Source: Planctomycetota bacterium
Lineage (GTDB): Bacteria; Planctomycetota; UBA1135; GCA-002686595
Reading direction: 5' to 3'
NCBI GenBank assembly: GCA_016714045.1
Contig: JADJNY010000001.1
Span: forward strand, 682,001 to 746,000
Length of the DNA: 64,000 nt
The notes beneath the pieces were generated by a model. That model had not been told where the DNA came from, made no database searches, and worked only from the letters and a program-made list of their open reading frames with translations. This document shows, piece after piece, positions 1-8,741 of this stretch. Every line of letters begins with the position of its first letter. The first letter of the stretch is position 1. The translations under genes were made by a program, and so were the position numbers.

Positions 1-1
1 C

Positions 2-1450
2 CTGCGCCGCCATCGCGAGGCGATCGCGGACACGGGCATCGCCGGTACGGACGTGCGCTTCCGCTTCTACCAGCCGACCGCGGCACGGCTCGCCCGGCGC
101 TACCCCGGCGCGCTCTGGATCGACTGGGAGGAGTTCGACGCCGAAGAGCGCGGCGCGACGCTCCTGTCGCAGCTCCTGCCGTGGGCCGAAACGCAGTCCC
201 TGGACGACGAGCGATCGCTGCGCGAGCGGCTCGACGCGCTGCGCGGCCGGGGCGAGGGCGACGGCGCGTTCCTCGTGCGGCGGATCGACGCGCTGCCGGC
301 CGCGCGCGACCTCGTGCGCCACGTCCACGACGAGCTCGACCCGCCGCTCGTGTTGCGCGCGTCGAAGGGAACGCCCTCGCGTTCGCGCGCCGTGTTCGAC
401 GGCGCTCCGCGCGCGTTCCAGGCGCGCGAGCTCCGCCGCGAGCGTCCCGTGCTCGCCGCGACGCTGCAGGAACCGCCGCGTTCGATCCGCGCGCTCGCGC
501 CGAACGAGGCGCGCGCGCTCGTGGAGCTCGCGCAGGACGCGATGGCCGTGCGCGCGCGCGACCTGGACGCGTTCATGTACGCCGACGAGCGCGACGCGCG
601 CCTTGTCGACTGCGGCGACGGGCTCGCGTTCGCCGCGCTCGGCGTCGTGCCCGAACAGCGGCTGCTCCTCGAGTCCGTCTACGCGTTCCTCACGCTCAAG
701 AACGGCGTGCCGATTGGGTACGTGCTCGCGAGCTCGCTCTGGAACTCCTGCGAGGTCGCCTACAACGTCTTCGAGACGTACCGCGGCGGCGAAGCGGCGT
801 GGATCTACGGTCGCGTGCTCGCGATGCTGCGCGCGTTCTTCGCGGCGGACACGTTCCAGGTCGTGCCCTACCAGCTCGGCCACGAGAACGAGGAGGGGCT
901 GCGCTCGGGCGCGTGGTGGTTCTACCAGAAGCTCGGCTTCCAGCCGCGCGCGCCGGAGGCCCTGCGCCTCGTGCGGGCCGAGCGTGCGCGCCTCGCCCGC
1001 GACCCCGCGCACCGATCGTCGCTCGCGGTGCTGCGGCGCCTCGTCCGGCACGACGTCTTCTGGAGCGCGGGCGCGCCGCGCGAGGACGTGCTCGGCCGTT
1101 TTCCCTCGCACCGTCTGGGGAGCGCGGTGTCGGCGCTCCTCGCCCGCGAGTACGGCGCCGAGCGCGAGCGCGGCGTCGACGAGCTCGCCGTTCGCAACGC
1201 CCGCCGGCTCGGCGTGCGGAGCTTCGCGGGTTGGACCGACGGCGAGCGGCTCGCGTGGCTGCGCTGGGCGCCGCTCCTCGCGCTCGTGCCGGACCTTCCG
1301 CGGTGGAGCGCCTCGGAGCGCGCCGCGCTCGTGCGCGTCGTCCGTGCGAAGGGCGGCCGGCGCGAGTCGGACTTCGTCCGGGCCTTCGACGCGCACGCGC
1401 GGCTCCGAAAGACGCTCTGTCGGCTCGCCGGCGCGCGCTCGTCGGTCTGA
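2..1450 (+). CDS. Hypothetical protein with GNAT-like core, 5' end outside the window
   Basis: The frame is open from base 2, upstream of the first usable start (GTG at 53), so the gene probably begins before the window. I do not recognise a named family. The central part, about residues 190-300 counted from the GTG, has the look of a GNAT acyltransferase: strand motif GVPIGYVLASS, then a long helix, then WWFYQKLGFQPR, which matches the usual YxklGF end of GNAT folds. The N-terminal third (WIDWEEFDAEE) and the Arg-rich C-terminus match nothing I know. The next gene begins 109 bp downstream on the same strand, so a shared transcript is possible. The GNAT assignment rests on pattern only. Confidence 0.6.
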   Translation: MRRHREAIADTGIAGTDVRFRFYQPTAARLARRYPGALWIDWEEFDAEERGATLLSQLLPWAETQSLDDERSLRERLDALRGRGEGDGAFLVRRIDALPAARDLVRHVHDELDPPLVLRASKGTPSRSRAVFDGAPRAFQARELRRERPVLAATLQEPPRSIRALAPNEARALVELAQDAMAVRARDLDAFMYADERDARLVDCGDGLAFAALGVVPEQRLLLESVYAFLTLKNGVPIGYVLASSLWNSCEVAYNVFETYRGGEAAWIYGRVLAMLRAFFAADTFQVVPYQLGHENEEGLRSGAWWFYQKLGFQPRAPEALRLVRAERARLARDPAHRSSLAVLRRLVRHDVFWSAGAPREDVLGRFPSHRLGSAVSALLAREYGAERERGVDELAVRNARRLGVRSFAGWTDGERLAWLRWAPLLALVPDLPRWSASERAALVRVVRAKGGRRESDFVRAFDAHARLRKTLCRLAGARSSV

Positions 1451-1559
1451 TCCTCCGGAGCCCGAACGCTCGATTCGTGCCCGCGCGTGGCGCTTCGGGC
1501 GCGGACGCGGCGCGTCCCGCGTCGCGGGAGCCGTGCCCGTCCACTAGACTCCGCCGCGC

Positions 1560-2360
1560 ATGCCCCGACCGCAGTTCGCTCGTCCGTGCCTCATCGGCGT
1601 CGTCCATCTCCTGCCCACACCAGGCGCGCCGCGCTTCGTCGGGTCTTTCGACGCCGTGCTCGCGCACGCGCGCACCGACGCGCGCGCCCTCGCCGAGAAC
1701 GGCTGCGATGCGGTGATCGTCGAGAACTTCGGCGACACGCCGTTCCACCCCGGCGCGGTCCCGCCCGAGACGGTAGCTGCGCTCGCGCTCTGCGTGAGCG
1801 CCGTGCGCGAGGTCGCACGGAGCCTCCCCGTGGGCGTGAACGTGCTGCGCAACGACGTGCGCGCGGCGCTCGGCATCGCCGCGGTCACGGGCGGGGCCTT
1901 CGTGCGCGTCAACGTGCACACGGGCGCCGCCGTGACGGACCAGGGCATCGTCGAGGGACGCGCGCACGAGACGGTGCGCGAGCGCGCGCGCATCGCGCCG
2001 GACGTCGCCATCCTCGCGGACGCGCAGGTGAAGCACGCGACGTCGCTCTCGAGCGAGACGCTCGCGGAGACCGTGCACGACCTCGTGCTGCGTGCGATGG
2101 CGGACGGCGTCATCGTGTCCGGACCCGCCACTGGGCGGCCTCCGACCGCGGACCGCGTGCGCGAGGCACGCGAGGCCGCGGGGAGCGTGCCCGTGCTCGT
2201 CGGCTCCGGGCTCGACGCTTCGAACGCGCGTGCGCTCCTCGCGCACGCGACCGGGGCGATCGTCGGGACGGCGCTGAAGCACGACGGTCGGGTGGCGAAC
2301 CCCGTCGATCCTGCCCGTGTGCGCGCGCTGCGCCAGCTCTTCGACGAGGTCGCGCGATGA
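1560..2360 (+). CDS. BtpA/SgcQ family TIM-barrel protein
   Basis: The 266-residue protein has the family's features: IGVVHLLPTPG at the N-terminus, DAVIVENFGDTPF, GVNVLRND, FVRVNVHTGAAVTDQGI, DAQVKHA and a C-terminal phosphate-binding-like VLVGSGLD plus GAIVGTALKHDG. Family members are TIM barrels; BtpA was linked to photosystem I stability in cyanobacteria and SgcQ to a sugar operon in E. coli, but the reaction in non-photosynthetic bacteria is unknown. The stop overlaps the ATG of the next gene (ATGA), indicating translational coupling with moaB. Family assignment is firm, function is not. Confidence 0.85.
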   Translation: MPRPQFARPCLIGVVHLLPTPGAPRFVGSFDAVLAHARTDARALAENGCDAVIVENFGDTPFHPGAVPPETVAALALCVSAVREVARSLPVGVNVLRNDVRAALGIAAVTGGAFVRVNVHTGAAVTDQGIVEGRAHETVRERARIAPDVAILADAQVKHATSLSSETLAETVHDLVLRAMADGVIVSGPATGRPPTADRVREAREAAGSVPVLVGSGLDASNARALLAHATGAIVGTALKHDGRVANPVDPARVRALRQLFDEVAR

Positions 2361-2866
2361 GCCTCGAACGGCACCGCGAGGCCGCGCCCAAGGCGCTGCG
2401 CTTCGCGGTGATCACGGTCAGCGACACGCGGGACGCGGCGACGGACCGCGGGGGTCCGTTCCTGGTCGAAGGGCTCGCGGCGGCGGGACACACGACGACC
2501 GCGCGCGCGATCGTGCGGGACGAGCGGGGTGCCATCGCCGCAGCGGTGCGCGATGCCGTCGGCCGCGACGACGTCGACCTCGTGCTGACGACGGGCGGCA
2601 CGGGCATCGCACCGCGCGACGTCACGGTTCCGACCCTCGAGGAGCTCTTCGACAGCACGATCCCGGGCTTCGGCGAGGTCTTCCGCTGGCTCTCCTATCA
2701 GGAGATCGGAAGCGCGGCGATCCTCTCGCGCGCGTGCGCCGGGCTCGTCGCGGGCAAGGTCGTGATCGCGCTCCCTGGATCGCCGAAGGCGTTGAAGCTC
2801 GCGCTCGAGAAGCTCGTGCTCCCCGAGGCGGGGCATCTCGCCTCCGAGACGCAGAAGCGCGCGTGA
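2357..2866 (+). CDS. moaB: Molybdenum cofactor biosynthesis protein MoaB/Mog
   Basis: This 169-residue protein is the size of MoaB/MogA, which adenylate molybdopterin before molybdenum insertion. Visible motifs are FAVITVSDTRD at the N-terminus, VLTTGGTGIAPRDVT (the molybdopterin-binding loop with Thr-Gly-Gly-Thr-Gly), the SYQEIGSAAILSRA segment and VIALPGSPKA near the C-terminus. The start is the ATG that overlaps the btpA-like stop by 4 bp. No other molybdenum-cofactor gene lies in the window, so the partner molybdoenzyme is not visible. Confidence 0.93.
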   Translation: MSLERHREAAPKALRFAVITVSDTRDAATDRGGPFLVEGLAAAGHTTTARAIVRDERGAIAAAVRDAVGRDDVDLVLTTGGTGIAPRDVTVPTLEELFDSTIPGFGEVFRWLSYQEIGSAAILSRACAGLVAGKVVIALPGSPKALKLALEKLVLPEAGHLASETQKRA

Positions 2867-2945
2867 CGCGCGCACCGAGCTTTCGAAGCGCAGGAGGTCG
2901 CGTGACGCGCGCTCCGAGGGCCCCTCGGCCCGATCCTCGCGTCCG

Positions 2946-2972
2946 CGACCGACGGAGCGAACCCGTCGGTCG
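2946..2972. terminator. Hairpin between convergent moaB and cheX-like genes
   Basis: A perfect 10-bp inverted repeat (CGACCGACGG / CCGTCGGTCG) with a 7-base loop lies between two convergent genes. No T-run follows, so termination may be hairpin-only or Rho-assisted. The same gap holds a near-duplicate of about 21 bp (around 2864 and 2900). Confidence 0.5.
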
Positions 2973-3007
2973 ACGAGCCGCGTCGCGCGGACCGGTGCGC
3001 GCCGGCG

Positions 3008-3535
3008 TCAGGCGACGCGGCGCAGGAGGGAGATCGTCACCGTGAAGAACCGGTCGCGCTGGTAGGCGATCGGGATCTCGGAGAGCTCGAACTCGACGCA
3101 GCACGTGTTGAAGCCGCGTTGGAGGTAGAAGTCGTAGTTCGCGCCGAGGATCACCGACGGCACGGAGATGTTCGCGAGCTCGTATTCGGTGCCGACGAGG
3201 CTGTCCTTCACGCACCCGGCGACCATATTGCCGACCTCGCCGATCGCGTCGAGGTTCTCCTCGTTGATCGTCTTCTGCTCCTCGCCGCTCAGCTTGCCGG
3301 CGATGAAGAGCATGCCCCGCTCGGTCATGTTGATCGTCAACATGCCGTTCGTCCGGCCGACCATCCCGATCATCACGGCGATCGGGCGCGAGGACGAGGA
3401 CAGCTTCGACGCGCCGACGGGCGGCGGTTCGATTCCGGTCATCGACAGGCCATCGTGGACGCCCTTGACGACGGCCTGGAGGAGGACGGAATCGATCTCG
3501 AGCCCCAGGAGCGGGGAAGCGGTGGCGGTGGTCAT
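3008..3535 (-). CDS. cheX: CheX-like chemotaxis phosphatase / CheC-CheX family protein
   Basis: A 175-residue protein. Its core VMIGMVGRTNGMLTINM, followed by NLDAIGEVGNMVAGCVK with E100 and N103, forms the ExxN motif that CheC/CheX proteins use to position water for hydrolysis of phospho-CheY. Only one such motif is seen, as in CheX. The ATG at 3535 is chosen because the CheX fold starts soon after it, whereas the much longer open frame upstream is Arg-rich and antisense to the FG-GAP gene. No che or flagellar genes are nearby, so it may serve another response regulator. Confidence 0.75.
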   Translation of the reverse strand: MTTATASPLLGLEIDSVLLQAVVKGVHDGLSMTGIEPPPVGASKLSSSSRPIAVMIGMVGRTNGMLTINMTERGMLFIAGKLSGEEQKTINEENLDAIGEVGNMVAGCVKDSLVGTEYELANISVPSVILGANYDFYLQRGFNTCCVEFELSEIPIAYQRDRFFTVTISLLRRVA

Positions 3536-3883
3536 GGGGGGCCTGGTGGGGGGCCTGTGGTGGCTTGAGTCGGGCCGCGGCGCGGCCGGACGGACCCCGG
3601 TGTTTCGGAAACGGCCTCCCGGGCCCTTGAGGCGGGGGAGCGCGTCCCCGGTACGCGCCTCCTGGAGGAGCTCGGACGCGAGGGCCCCCCGACGCGCGCT
3701 TCTCAAAGTACAATTTCCTACGAAGTGCCCGAACCAAGCGGGCAAGACCGCCATCACGGCAAGGAATTCCGGGGCCACCGCGGCTCCGGTCCGCTCGTAC
3801 CCGCTGCTCCAGGAGCGCGGGCTTCCGATCGTCCGCTCGCTGCGGGCAGGGAGCCCGACCGACCTCCGCCTCGCGAGGATCTC
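3536..3883. promoter_or_regulatory. Divergent intergenic region with AT-rich patch
   Basis: A 348-bp spacer between the divergent cheX-like and FG-GAP genes. It is GC-rich except for an AT-rich patch at 3701-3720 that contains TACAAT (3709-3714), a fair -10 element for the plus strand; no convincing -35 is seen. The remaining 160 bases would be a long leader for the FG-GAP gene. No coding sequence is supported. Confidence 0.4.
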
Positions 3884-5635
3884 ATGCAAACCCGCCCGCA
3901 CCTCCAGCGCCTCTCCGCCTCCGCGCTCGCTCTCTTCTTCGCTGCGCCGTTCGTCGGCGCGCAGACCACGCTCTACACGCTGAACGGTCAGGCCGCCAAC
4001 GATCGCCTCGGCGTGTCGGTCTCCTACGTCGGCGACCTGAACGCCGACGGGAAACCCGAGTTCGTCGTCGGCGCGCCCGAGAACGGAAACGTCTTCACGG
4101 TCGCCGAGGGCTACGCCCGCGTCTACAACGGCGCGACCGGGCTCTCGCTCTACCTCTTCAACGGGGGAGCGACGAACGACGGCTTCGGCAACGCGGTCGG
4201 GGCGAGCGATGTGAACAACGACGGCAAGCCCGACGTCCTCGTCGGGGCGCCGACCGCGGGCACGGCCGGCAACCAGACGGGCCGGGTCTACGTCTACAAC
4301 GGCGCGAACGGTTCGAGCACGCCGCTCTTCACCTTCTCGGGCGTCGCTGCGGGGGAACAACTCGGAGCGGCCGTCGCGGGCGCGGGGGACGTCAACGCCG
4401 ACGGGTTCCAGGACGTCATCGTCGGGGCGCCCGCGGCTGCGAGCGCGAAGGGGCTTGCGCGCGTGTATTCCGGGCAGAGCGGCTCGGTGCTCTACACGAT
4501 CAACGGCGTCACGAACAACGACAACCTCGGCTTCTCCGTCGACGGCATCGGCGACGTCACGGGCGACGGCCGCTCCGAGTTCATCGTCGGCTCCCGCCTC
4601 GTCGGCGCGAAGGTCTACAACGGAGCCACGGGCGCCGTCCTGTACACGATCGCGGCGGTCGGCAACGACGGCGTGGGCACCTCCGCCGCGGGGTGCGGCG
4701 ACGTGAACAACGACGGCACGCCGGACTTCATCGTCGGCGCTCCGCAGGACGGGAGCGTCTTCTCGCCCGGCCCCGGGTACGCCAAGGTCTTCAGCGGCGC
4801 GAGCGGCGCGCTCCTGTGGACCGTCAGCGGCGACGCGAACGGCGACCGCTTCGGCTGGAGCGTCGGCAGCGGCCGCGACGTGAACAGCGACGGACGCGCG
4901 GACTTCCTCGTCGGCGCCGACCAGAACAGCTCGAATTCGATCGGCTATGCGCGCCTCTTCAGCGGTGCCACGGGCACGGTCATCCACACGGTCGCGGGCG
5001 TCAACACCGGCGAGCGCCTCGGCGCGGCCGTCGACCTCGTCGGCGACCTGAACGCCGATGGGCGCGGCGAGTTCGCCACGGGTGCTCCGGGCACGACGAA
5101 CGGCGCGAACGCGCAAGCGGGGCAGGTGCGCGTGTTCTCCTACCAGCCCGGCGCCGCGGGCTCGTTCGAAGCGTTCTGCTTCGGCGACAACCTCGACCCG
5201 CTCGTGACCACGGACTGCCCCTGCGCGAACTTCGGTTCGGCAGGCCACGGCTGCGCGAACTCCGCGAACAGCACCGGCGCGCTGCTCGCCGGCGCGGGCG
5301 TGCCCGTGCCCGACAACGTCGTGCTCACGGCCACGGGGATGCCCGGTGCCGTGTCGTGCATCTTCCTGCAGGGCGACGCGCTCACCGATACGTTCTTCGG
5401 GGACGGCGTGAACTGCGTCGGCGGCAGCCTGATCCGCCTCCGCACGAAGACCGCGAGCGGCGGAGCGGCCTCCTTCCCGGATTCGACGGACACCGTGACG
5501 CTCTCCGCGCGCGGCGGCGTCGTGCCGGGCAGCGGCACGCTGCGCTACTACTCGACGTACTACCGCAACGCGTCGACGAGCTTCTGCCCGCCCGCGACCT
5601 TCAACGTCACGAACGGCTGGAAGATCCTCTGGTGA
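3884..5635 (+). CDS. Secreted FG-GAP/integrin-alpha-like repeat protein with planctomycete C-terminal cassette
   Basis: 583 residues. A signal peptide (MQTRPH...ALALFFAAPFVGAQ) covers about residues 1-27, and an AGGA element lies 5-8 bases before the ATG. Seven FG-GAP-type repeats follow, each with a calcium-binding loop such as GDLNADGKPEFVVGAP, SDVNNDGKPDVLVGAP and GDVNADGFQDVIVGAP; they should fold into a beta-propeller outside the cell. From about residue 450 comes a Cys-rich module (CPCANFGSAGHGCANS ... FFGDGVNCVGG ... LSARGGV ... FCPPATFN) ending in NGWKILW. The same module ends the protein at 54107-56983, suggesting a sorting or surface-attachment signal. Ligand unknown. Confidence 0.88.
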   Translation: MQTRPHLQRLSASALALFFAAPFVGAQTTLYTLNGQAANDRLGVSVSYVGDLNADGKPEFVVGAPENGNVFTVAEGYARVYNGATGLSLYLFNGGATNDGFGNAVGASDVNNDGKPDVLVGAPTAGTAGNQTGRVYVYNGANGSSTPLFTFSGVAAGEQLGAAVAGAGDVNADGFQDVIVGAPAAASAKGLARVYSGQSGSVLYTINGVTNNDNLGFSVDGIGDVTGDGRSEFIVGSRLVGAKVYNGATGAVLYTIAAVGNDGVGTSAAGCGDVNNDGTPDFIVGAPQDGSVFSPGPGYAKVFSGASGALLWTVSGDANGDRFGWSVGSGRDVNSDGRADFLVGADQNSSNSIGYARLFSGATGTVIHTVAGVNTGERLGAAVDLVGDLNADGRGEFATGAPGTTNGANAQAGQVRVFSYQPGAAGSFEAFCFGDNLDPLVTTDCPCANFGSAGHGCANSANSTGALLAGAGVPVPDNVVLTATGMPGAVSCIFLQGDALTDTFFGDGVNCVGGSLIRLRTKTASGGAASFPDSTDTVTLSARGGVVPGSGTLRYYSTYYRNASTSFCPPATFNVTNGWKILW

Positions 5636-5680
5636 TCCGCGCGCGCCGAAGTCAGGCGCGCGAGGACGAGACGAACGAAA

Positions 5681-5706
5681 GCGGCCGGCCCCTCGAGGCC
5701 GGCCGC
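5681..5706. terminator. Bidirectional hairpin terminator
   Basis: A perfect 10-bp arm pair (GCGGCCGGCC / GGCCGGCCGC) with a 6-base loop lies between the convergent FG-GAP and nuclease genes. The left flank ACGAACGAAA gives a short T-rich stretch when read on the minus strand. Confidence 0.6.
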
Positions 5707-5726
5707 GTCGTTCGGAGCGCGTCGTC

Positions 5727-6839
5727 TCAGCGCGCGCCCGCGCCCGCCGGCGCGTTCGTCGCGGCGAACTTCGGCTCGGGGCCCGCCTTGGTCCAGCGCT
5801 GGGCGCCGTCCGTGCGCATCTGCAGCCCGCGACCGCCCGCCTCGAGCTTGCCGCGCACCCAGACGTAGTTCTGCCGGAACTCGGCGCCGAGCGCGGCGAA
5901 GTCGAGGCTCGCGTGCGCCGACTTCGCGTCCGCGGCGATGCGCACGCGGACGTCGTGCTCCGCGTCCGCTCCGCGCAGGAGCACCGTGAGGTAGCCGTTC
6001 TGCTCGTCGAAGGTGCGGCCCACCTCGCCGAACACCTCGACCTCCTTCCCGGCCGCCACCGCGCGGGCGAGCCCGTCCTTGTCCTCGGCGTGGAAGCTGA
6101 GTTCGGGCTTCTCGGCCTTGCGCTTCCTGAACGACTCGATCGCCTCGGCGCGCGCGCGCCACCAGGGGATCAAGCGATCGTACGGGCGGCGCGCGCTCGG
6201 CTCGCCCGGCGTGGCGGCGACGTTGGTCTTTGGGCTCCAGATCCCGAGCTCGGCCTTGCGCGCCTCGTCCTCGGCGCGCGCGAACGCGGCGTGGTCGAGC
6301 TCGTCCCGTCCGTACTTGTCGAAGTAGGGGCTACGGCCGGAACGGACGAGCAGCAGGTTGTAGTCGCTGCCATCGGGGAGCAGTACGTGGCAGAGGAGCC
6401 GGCCGTAGACGTCGCGCTGTTCGCGGCCGCCGGGGAACACGAGGCCCACGCGGGCTTTCTCGCCCTCCTTCGCGAGCTTGGCGAAGACGTCCTGCGCCCA
6501 GAGCGCGGTCTCCTCGCCGAACACGGTCTGCGGCTTCGTGTCGCTCGCCGTGTGGCCCTTGCCGAGACGCTCCTCGGTGTCGACGGAGAGCAGACGCAGC
6601 TTCTCCACCGCGCCCTTCCGCCGGATCCAGAGCGTGTCGCCGTCGACGACGCGCTCGATCTCGAAGAGCTCCTTGGGCGCGACCTCGTGCGCGGAGCGCG
6701 GCGCGGCGCCGGGGGGCGTGCTCGCGGCGGGCGCGAGCGAGGGCGCGGCCTGGCCGTCGCGCGCACGCCCGACGGGAGCAAGGACGAGGGCGACGAGGAG
6801 CCAGTACGCGCCGGACGAGGAGAGGCGAGTGCGAAGCAT
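5727..6839 (-). CDS. Secreted thermonuclease-like (SNase) protein
   Basis: 370 residues. The ATG at 6839 is preceded by GAAGGA and followed by a signal-like hydrophobic stretch (SGAYWLLVALVLAPVGRA). About residues 75-220 form a staphylococcal-nuclease OB-fold: VVDGDTLWI, LRLLSVDTEE (equivalents of the catalytic Arg, Asp and Glu) and DVYGRLLCHVLLPDG (second catalytic Arg), so a calcium-dependent phosphodiesterase activity is plausible. Residues 260-370 resemble a second OB-like domain (VEVFGEVGRTF ... NYVWVRGKLE). The protein is longer than simple SNases because of this C-terminal domain. It is divergent from the PTS gene and shares a 71-bp promoter region with it. Confidence 0.82.
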   Translation of the reverse strand: MLRTRLSSSGAYWLLVALVLAPVGRARDGQAAPSLAPAASTPPGAAPRSAHEVAPKELFEIERVVDGDTLWIRRKGAVEKLRLLSVDTEERLGKGHTASDTKPQTVFGEETALWAQDVFAKLAKEGEKARVGLVFPGGREQRDVYGRLLCHVLLPDGSDYNLLLVRSGRSPYFDKYGRDELDHAAFARAEDEARKAELGIWSPKTNVAATPGEPSARRPYDRLIPWWRARAEAIESFRKRKAEKPELSFHAEDKDGLARAVAAGKEVEVFGEVGRTFDEQNGYLTVLLRGADAEHDVRVRIAADAKSAHASLDFAALGAEFRQNYVWVRGKLEAGGRGLQMRTDGAQRWTKAGPEPKFAATNAPAGAGAR

Positions 6840-6910
6840 GCGGTGTCCTTCGGGGATGGCGCGTTCCGGATGCTGGCCGCGCCGGCCCAAGGCTGCGTAG
6901 GATACCCGAC

Positions 6911-8725
6911 ATGAGCGAGAATCCCCCCGCTCCGGCGCCCTCCGCGGAGCGGGATCCGAAGGCGCCCGGAGGTTTGACCCTGAAGGGCACGAGCGTGGCG
7001 CCGGGCCTCGTGCTCGGCGTCGTGCACCTGAAGGACTACGAGCTCGAGCACGCGCCGCGGCAACGCGTGCCCTTGGAGCAGGTCGAGCGCGAGCTGAACC
7101 GCTTCCACAAGGCGCTCTCGATCGCGCGCAAGCAGATCGAGGACCTCAAGGCGCGGCTCCAGGGCAAGGTCCCCTCGGACCACGTGCGCATCCTCGACAC
7201 CCACGGCGCCTACTTGAAGGACACCGTGTTCCTGTCCGACGTCGAGAACCTGATCATCAACGAGCAGATGGGGCTCGAAGCCGCGATCGGCAAGGTGATC
7301 GCCGACTTCGACCGCATCTTTCGCCTGGTGAAGAGCGAGGCGCTGCGCGAGCGCGCGGTCGACCTGCGCGACGTGGGGATCCGCGTGCTGCGCAATCTCG
7401 AGCGCGAAGGCGTGGACGAACAGGCGCCGGAGCCGCCGCGCGACTACGTCCTCGTCGCGCGCGAGCTGTCGATCGTCGACATGTTCAACCTCGCGAACGA
7501 GCACGTGCTCGGCATCCTGACCGAGCAAGGCGGTCTCACGAGCCACGCCGCGATCCTCGCGCGCTCGATGCGCATCCCGACGCTCACCGGCATCGCCGGC
7601 CTGATCGAGAAGGTGCGCGAGGGCGACTTCGTCATCGTCGACGCCGCGGAGGGGATCGTGCGCGTGAACCCCGACGAGGTCGTGCGCGCGCAGTACCGCC
7701 AGTCGGCGCGCGAGCGCGAAGCTCCGCCGCCGCAGGAAGAAGCGCCCGCGTGGGCGCGCCGCGCGGCGCGCACGAACGACGGACAGTCGATCGCCGTCAG
7801 CGCGACGTGCGGCAACCTGCCCGAGGTCGACCAGGCGACGAGCCTGAACATGCAGGGCATCGGGCTCTACCGCACGGAGCTCCTCTACCTGCTCGAGCGC
7901 GAGCAGCCGTCCGTCGAGGCGCTCACCGCGCACTACGGCGCCGTGCTCGAGCACTCGGGCGGACAACCGGTCACGTTCCGCTTGCTGCACGCGGACTCGA
8001 GCCTCGACGTGCCGTACCTGCACGAAGGGCGCGAGCTCAACCCCGCGCTCGGTCGTGCGGGCGTGCGCGTCCTGCTCTCGCGCGAGCAGGTGCTCCGGCG
8101 CCAGCTCCAGGCGATCTTGCGCGCGCCGCGCCCCTCGCCCGACGTGCGCGTGCGCATCGCCGTGCCGTTCGTGACGGACTGCGGCGACCTGCGACGCGTC
8201 AAGGAGGTGCTCTTCGAGGAGCGCTACGCGCTGCGTCGTTCCGGCGTCGCGTTCCAGGAGCACGTCGATCTCGGCGCGATCGTCGAGACGCCCGCGGCCG
8301 CGATCGGCGCGCGCGACCTGGCGCGCGAGGCGGACTTCCTCGTCGTGAGCCTCGACGCGTTGCAGCAGTACGTGCTCGCGGCCGACCGCGAAAACGCCGC
8401 GCACAAGCAGCTCTTCGAGAGCGTGCACCCGTTCGTGCTGCGCACGCTGATCCAGATCGTCGAGGTGTGCGAGCAGGCCGGACGGCCGCTCTCCATCTTC
8501 GGCGTGACCGCGGTCCAGCCCGCGAACCTGCCGTTCCTGCTCGGTGCGGGCCTGCGGCACGTGTGCGTCGCGCCGGTGGCGCTCAAGGACTTCCTCGCGC
8601 ACCTCGGTCGCATCGATCTGCGCCAGGCGCGGCGCGCGGCGACGCTCGCGGCTCGTGCGACGTGCGTGGCGGAGACGCAGACGCTCGTCGACGGCTATCG
8701 ACACGGCTACGCGCGGCCCGAGTAG
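6911..8725 (+). CDS. ptsI: PEP-protein phosphotransferase (enzyme I) homologue with degenerate PEP-binding domain
   Basis: 604 residues, close to classical enzyme I length. N-terminal part: EIN-type helices, then the phosphohistidine motif GGLTSHAAILARSMRIPTLTG with His212 conserved. The C-terminal barrel keeps GIGLYRTELLYL (substrate Arg), VETPAAA (Mg-binding Glu) and AADREN (Arg), but by eye three key positions differ from E. coli enzyme I: the GTNDL Mg-ligand site reads SLDAL, the proton-donor Cys loop VSVCGE reads LSIFGV (Phe near residue 530), and GWRAIR reads GRAGVR. Phosphotransfer from PEP may therefore be impaired, or another donor used. No HPr or EII gene is near. It ends 16 bp from the convergent thrB. 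Confidence 0.88.
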   Translation: MSENPPAPAPSAERDPKAPGGLTLKGTSVAPGLVLGVVHLKDYELEHAPRQRVPLEQVERELNRFHKALSIARKQIEDLKARLQGKVPSDHVRILDTHGAYLKDTVFLSDVENLIINEQMGLEAAIGKVIADFDRIFRLVKSEALRERAVDLRDVGIRVLRNLEREGVDEQAPEPPRDYVLVARELSIVDMFNLANEHVLGILTEQGGLTSHAAILARSMRIPTLTGIAGLIEKVREGDFVIVDAAEGIVRVNPDEVVRAQYRQSAREREAPPPQEEAPAWARRAARTNDGQSIAVSATCGNLPEVDQATSLNMQGIGLYRTELLYLLEREQPSVEALTAHYGAVLEHSGGQPVTFRLLHADSSLDVPYLHEGRELNPALGRAGVRVLLSREQVLRRQLQAILRAPRPSPDVRVRIAVPFVTDCGDLRRVKEVLFEERYALRRSGVAFQEHVDLGAIVETPAAAIGARDLAREADFLVVSLDALQQYVLAADRENAAHKQLFESVHPFVLRTLIQIVEVCEQAGRPLSIFGVTAVQPANLPFLLGAGLRHVCVAPVALKDFLAHLGRIDLRQARRAATLAARATCVAETQTLVDGYRHGYARPE

Positions 8726-8741
8726 CCGCGCGCGGCGCGCG

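Noticed and set aside
3536..5248. Minus-strand extension of the cheX-like gene to 746 residues
   Set aside because: The added sequence is the antisense of the FG-GAP gene and has no protein-like features; the CheX fold begins right after the ATG at 3535.
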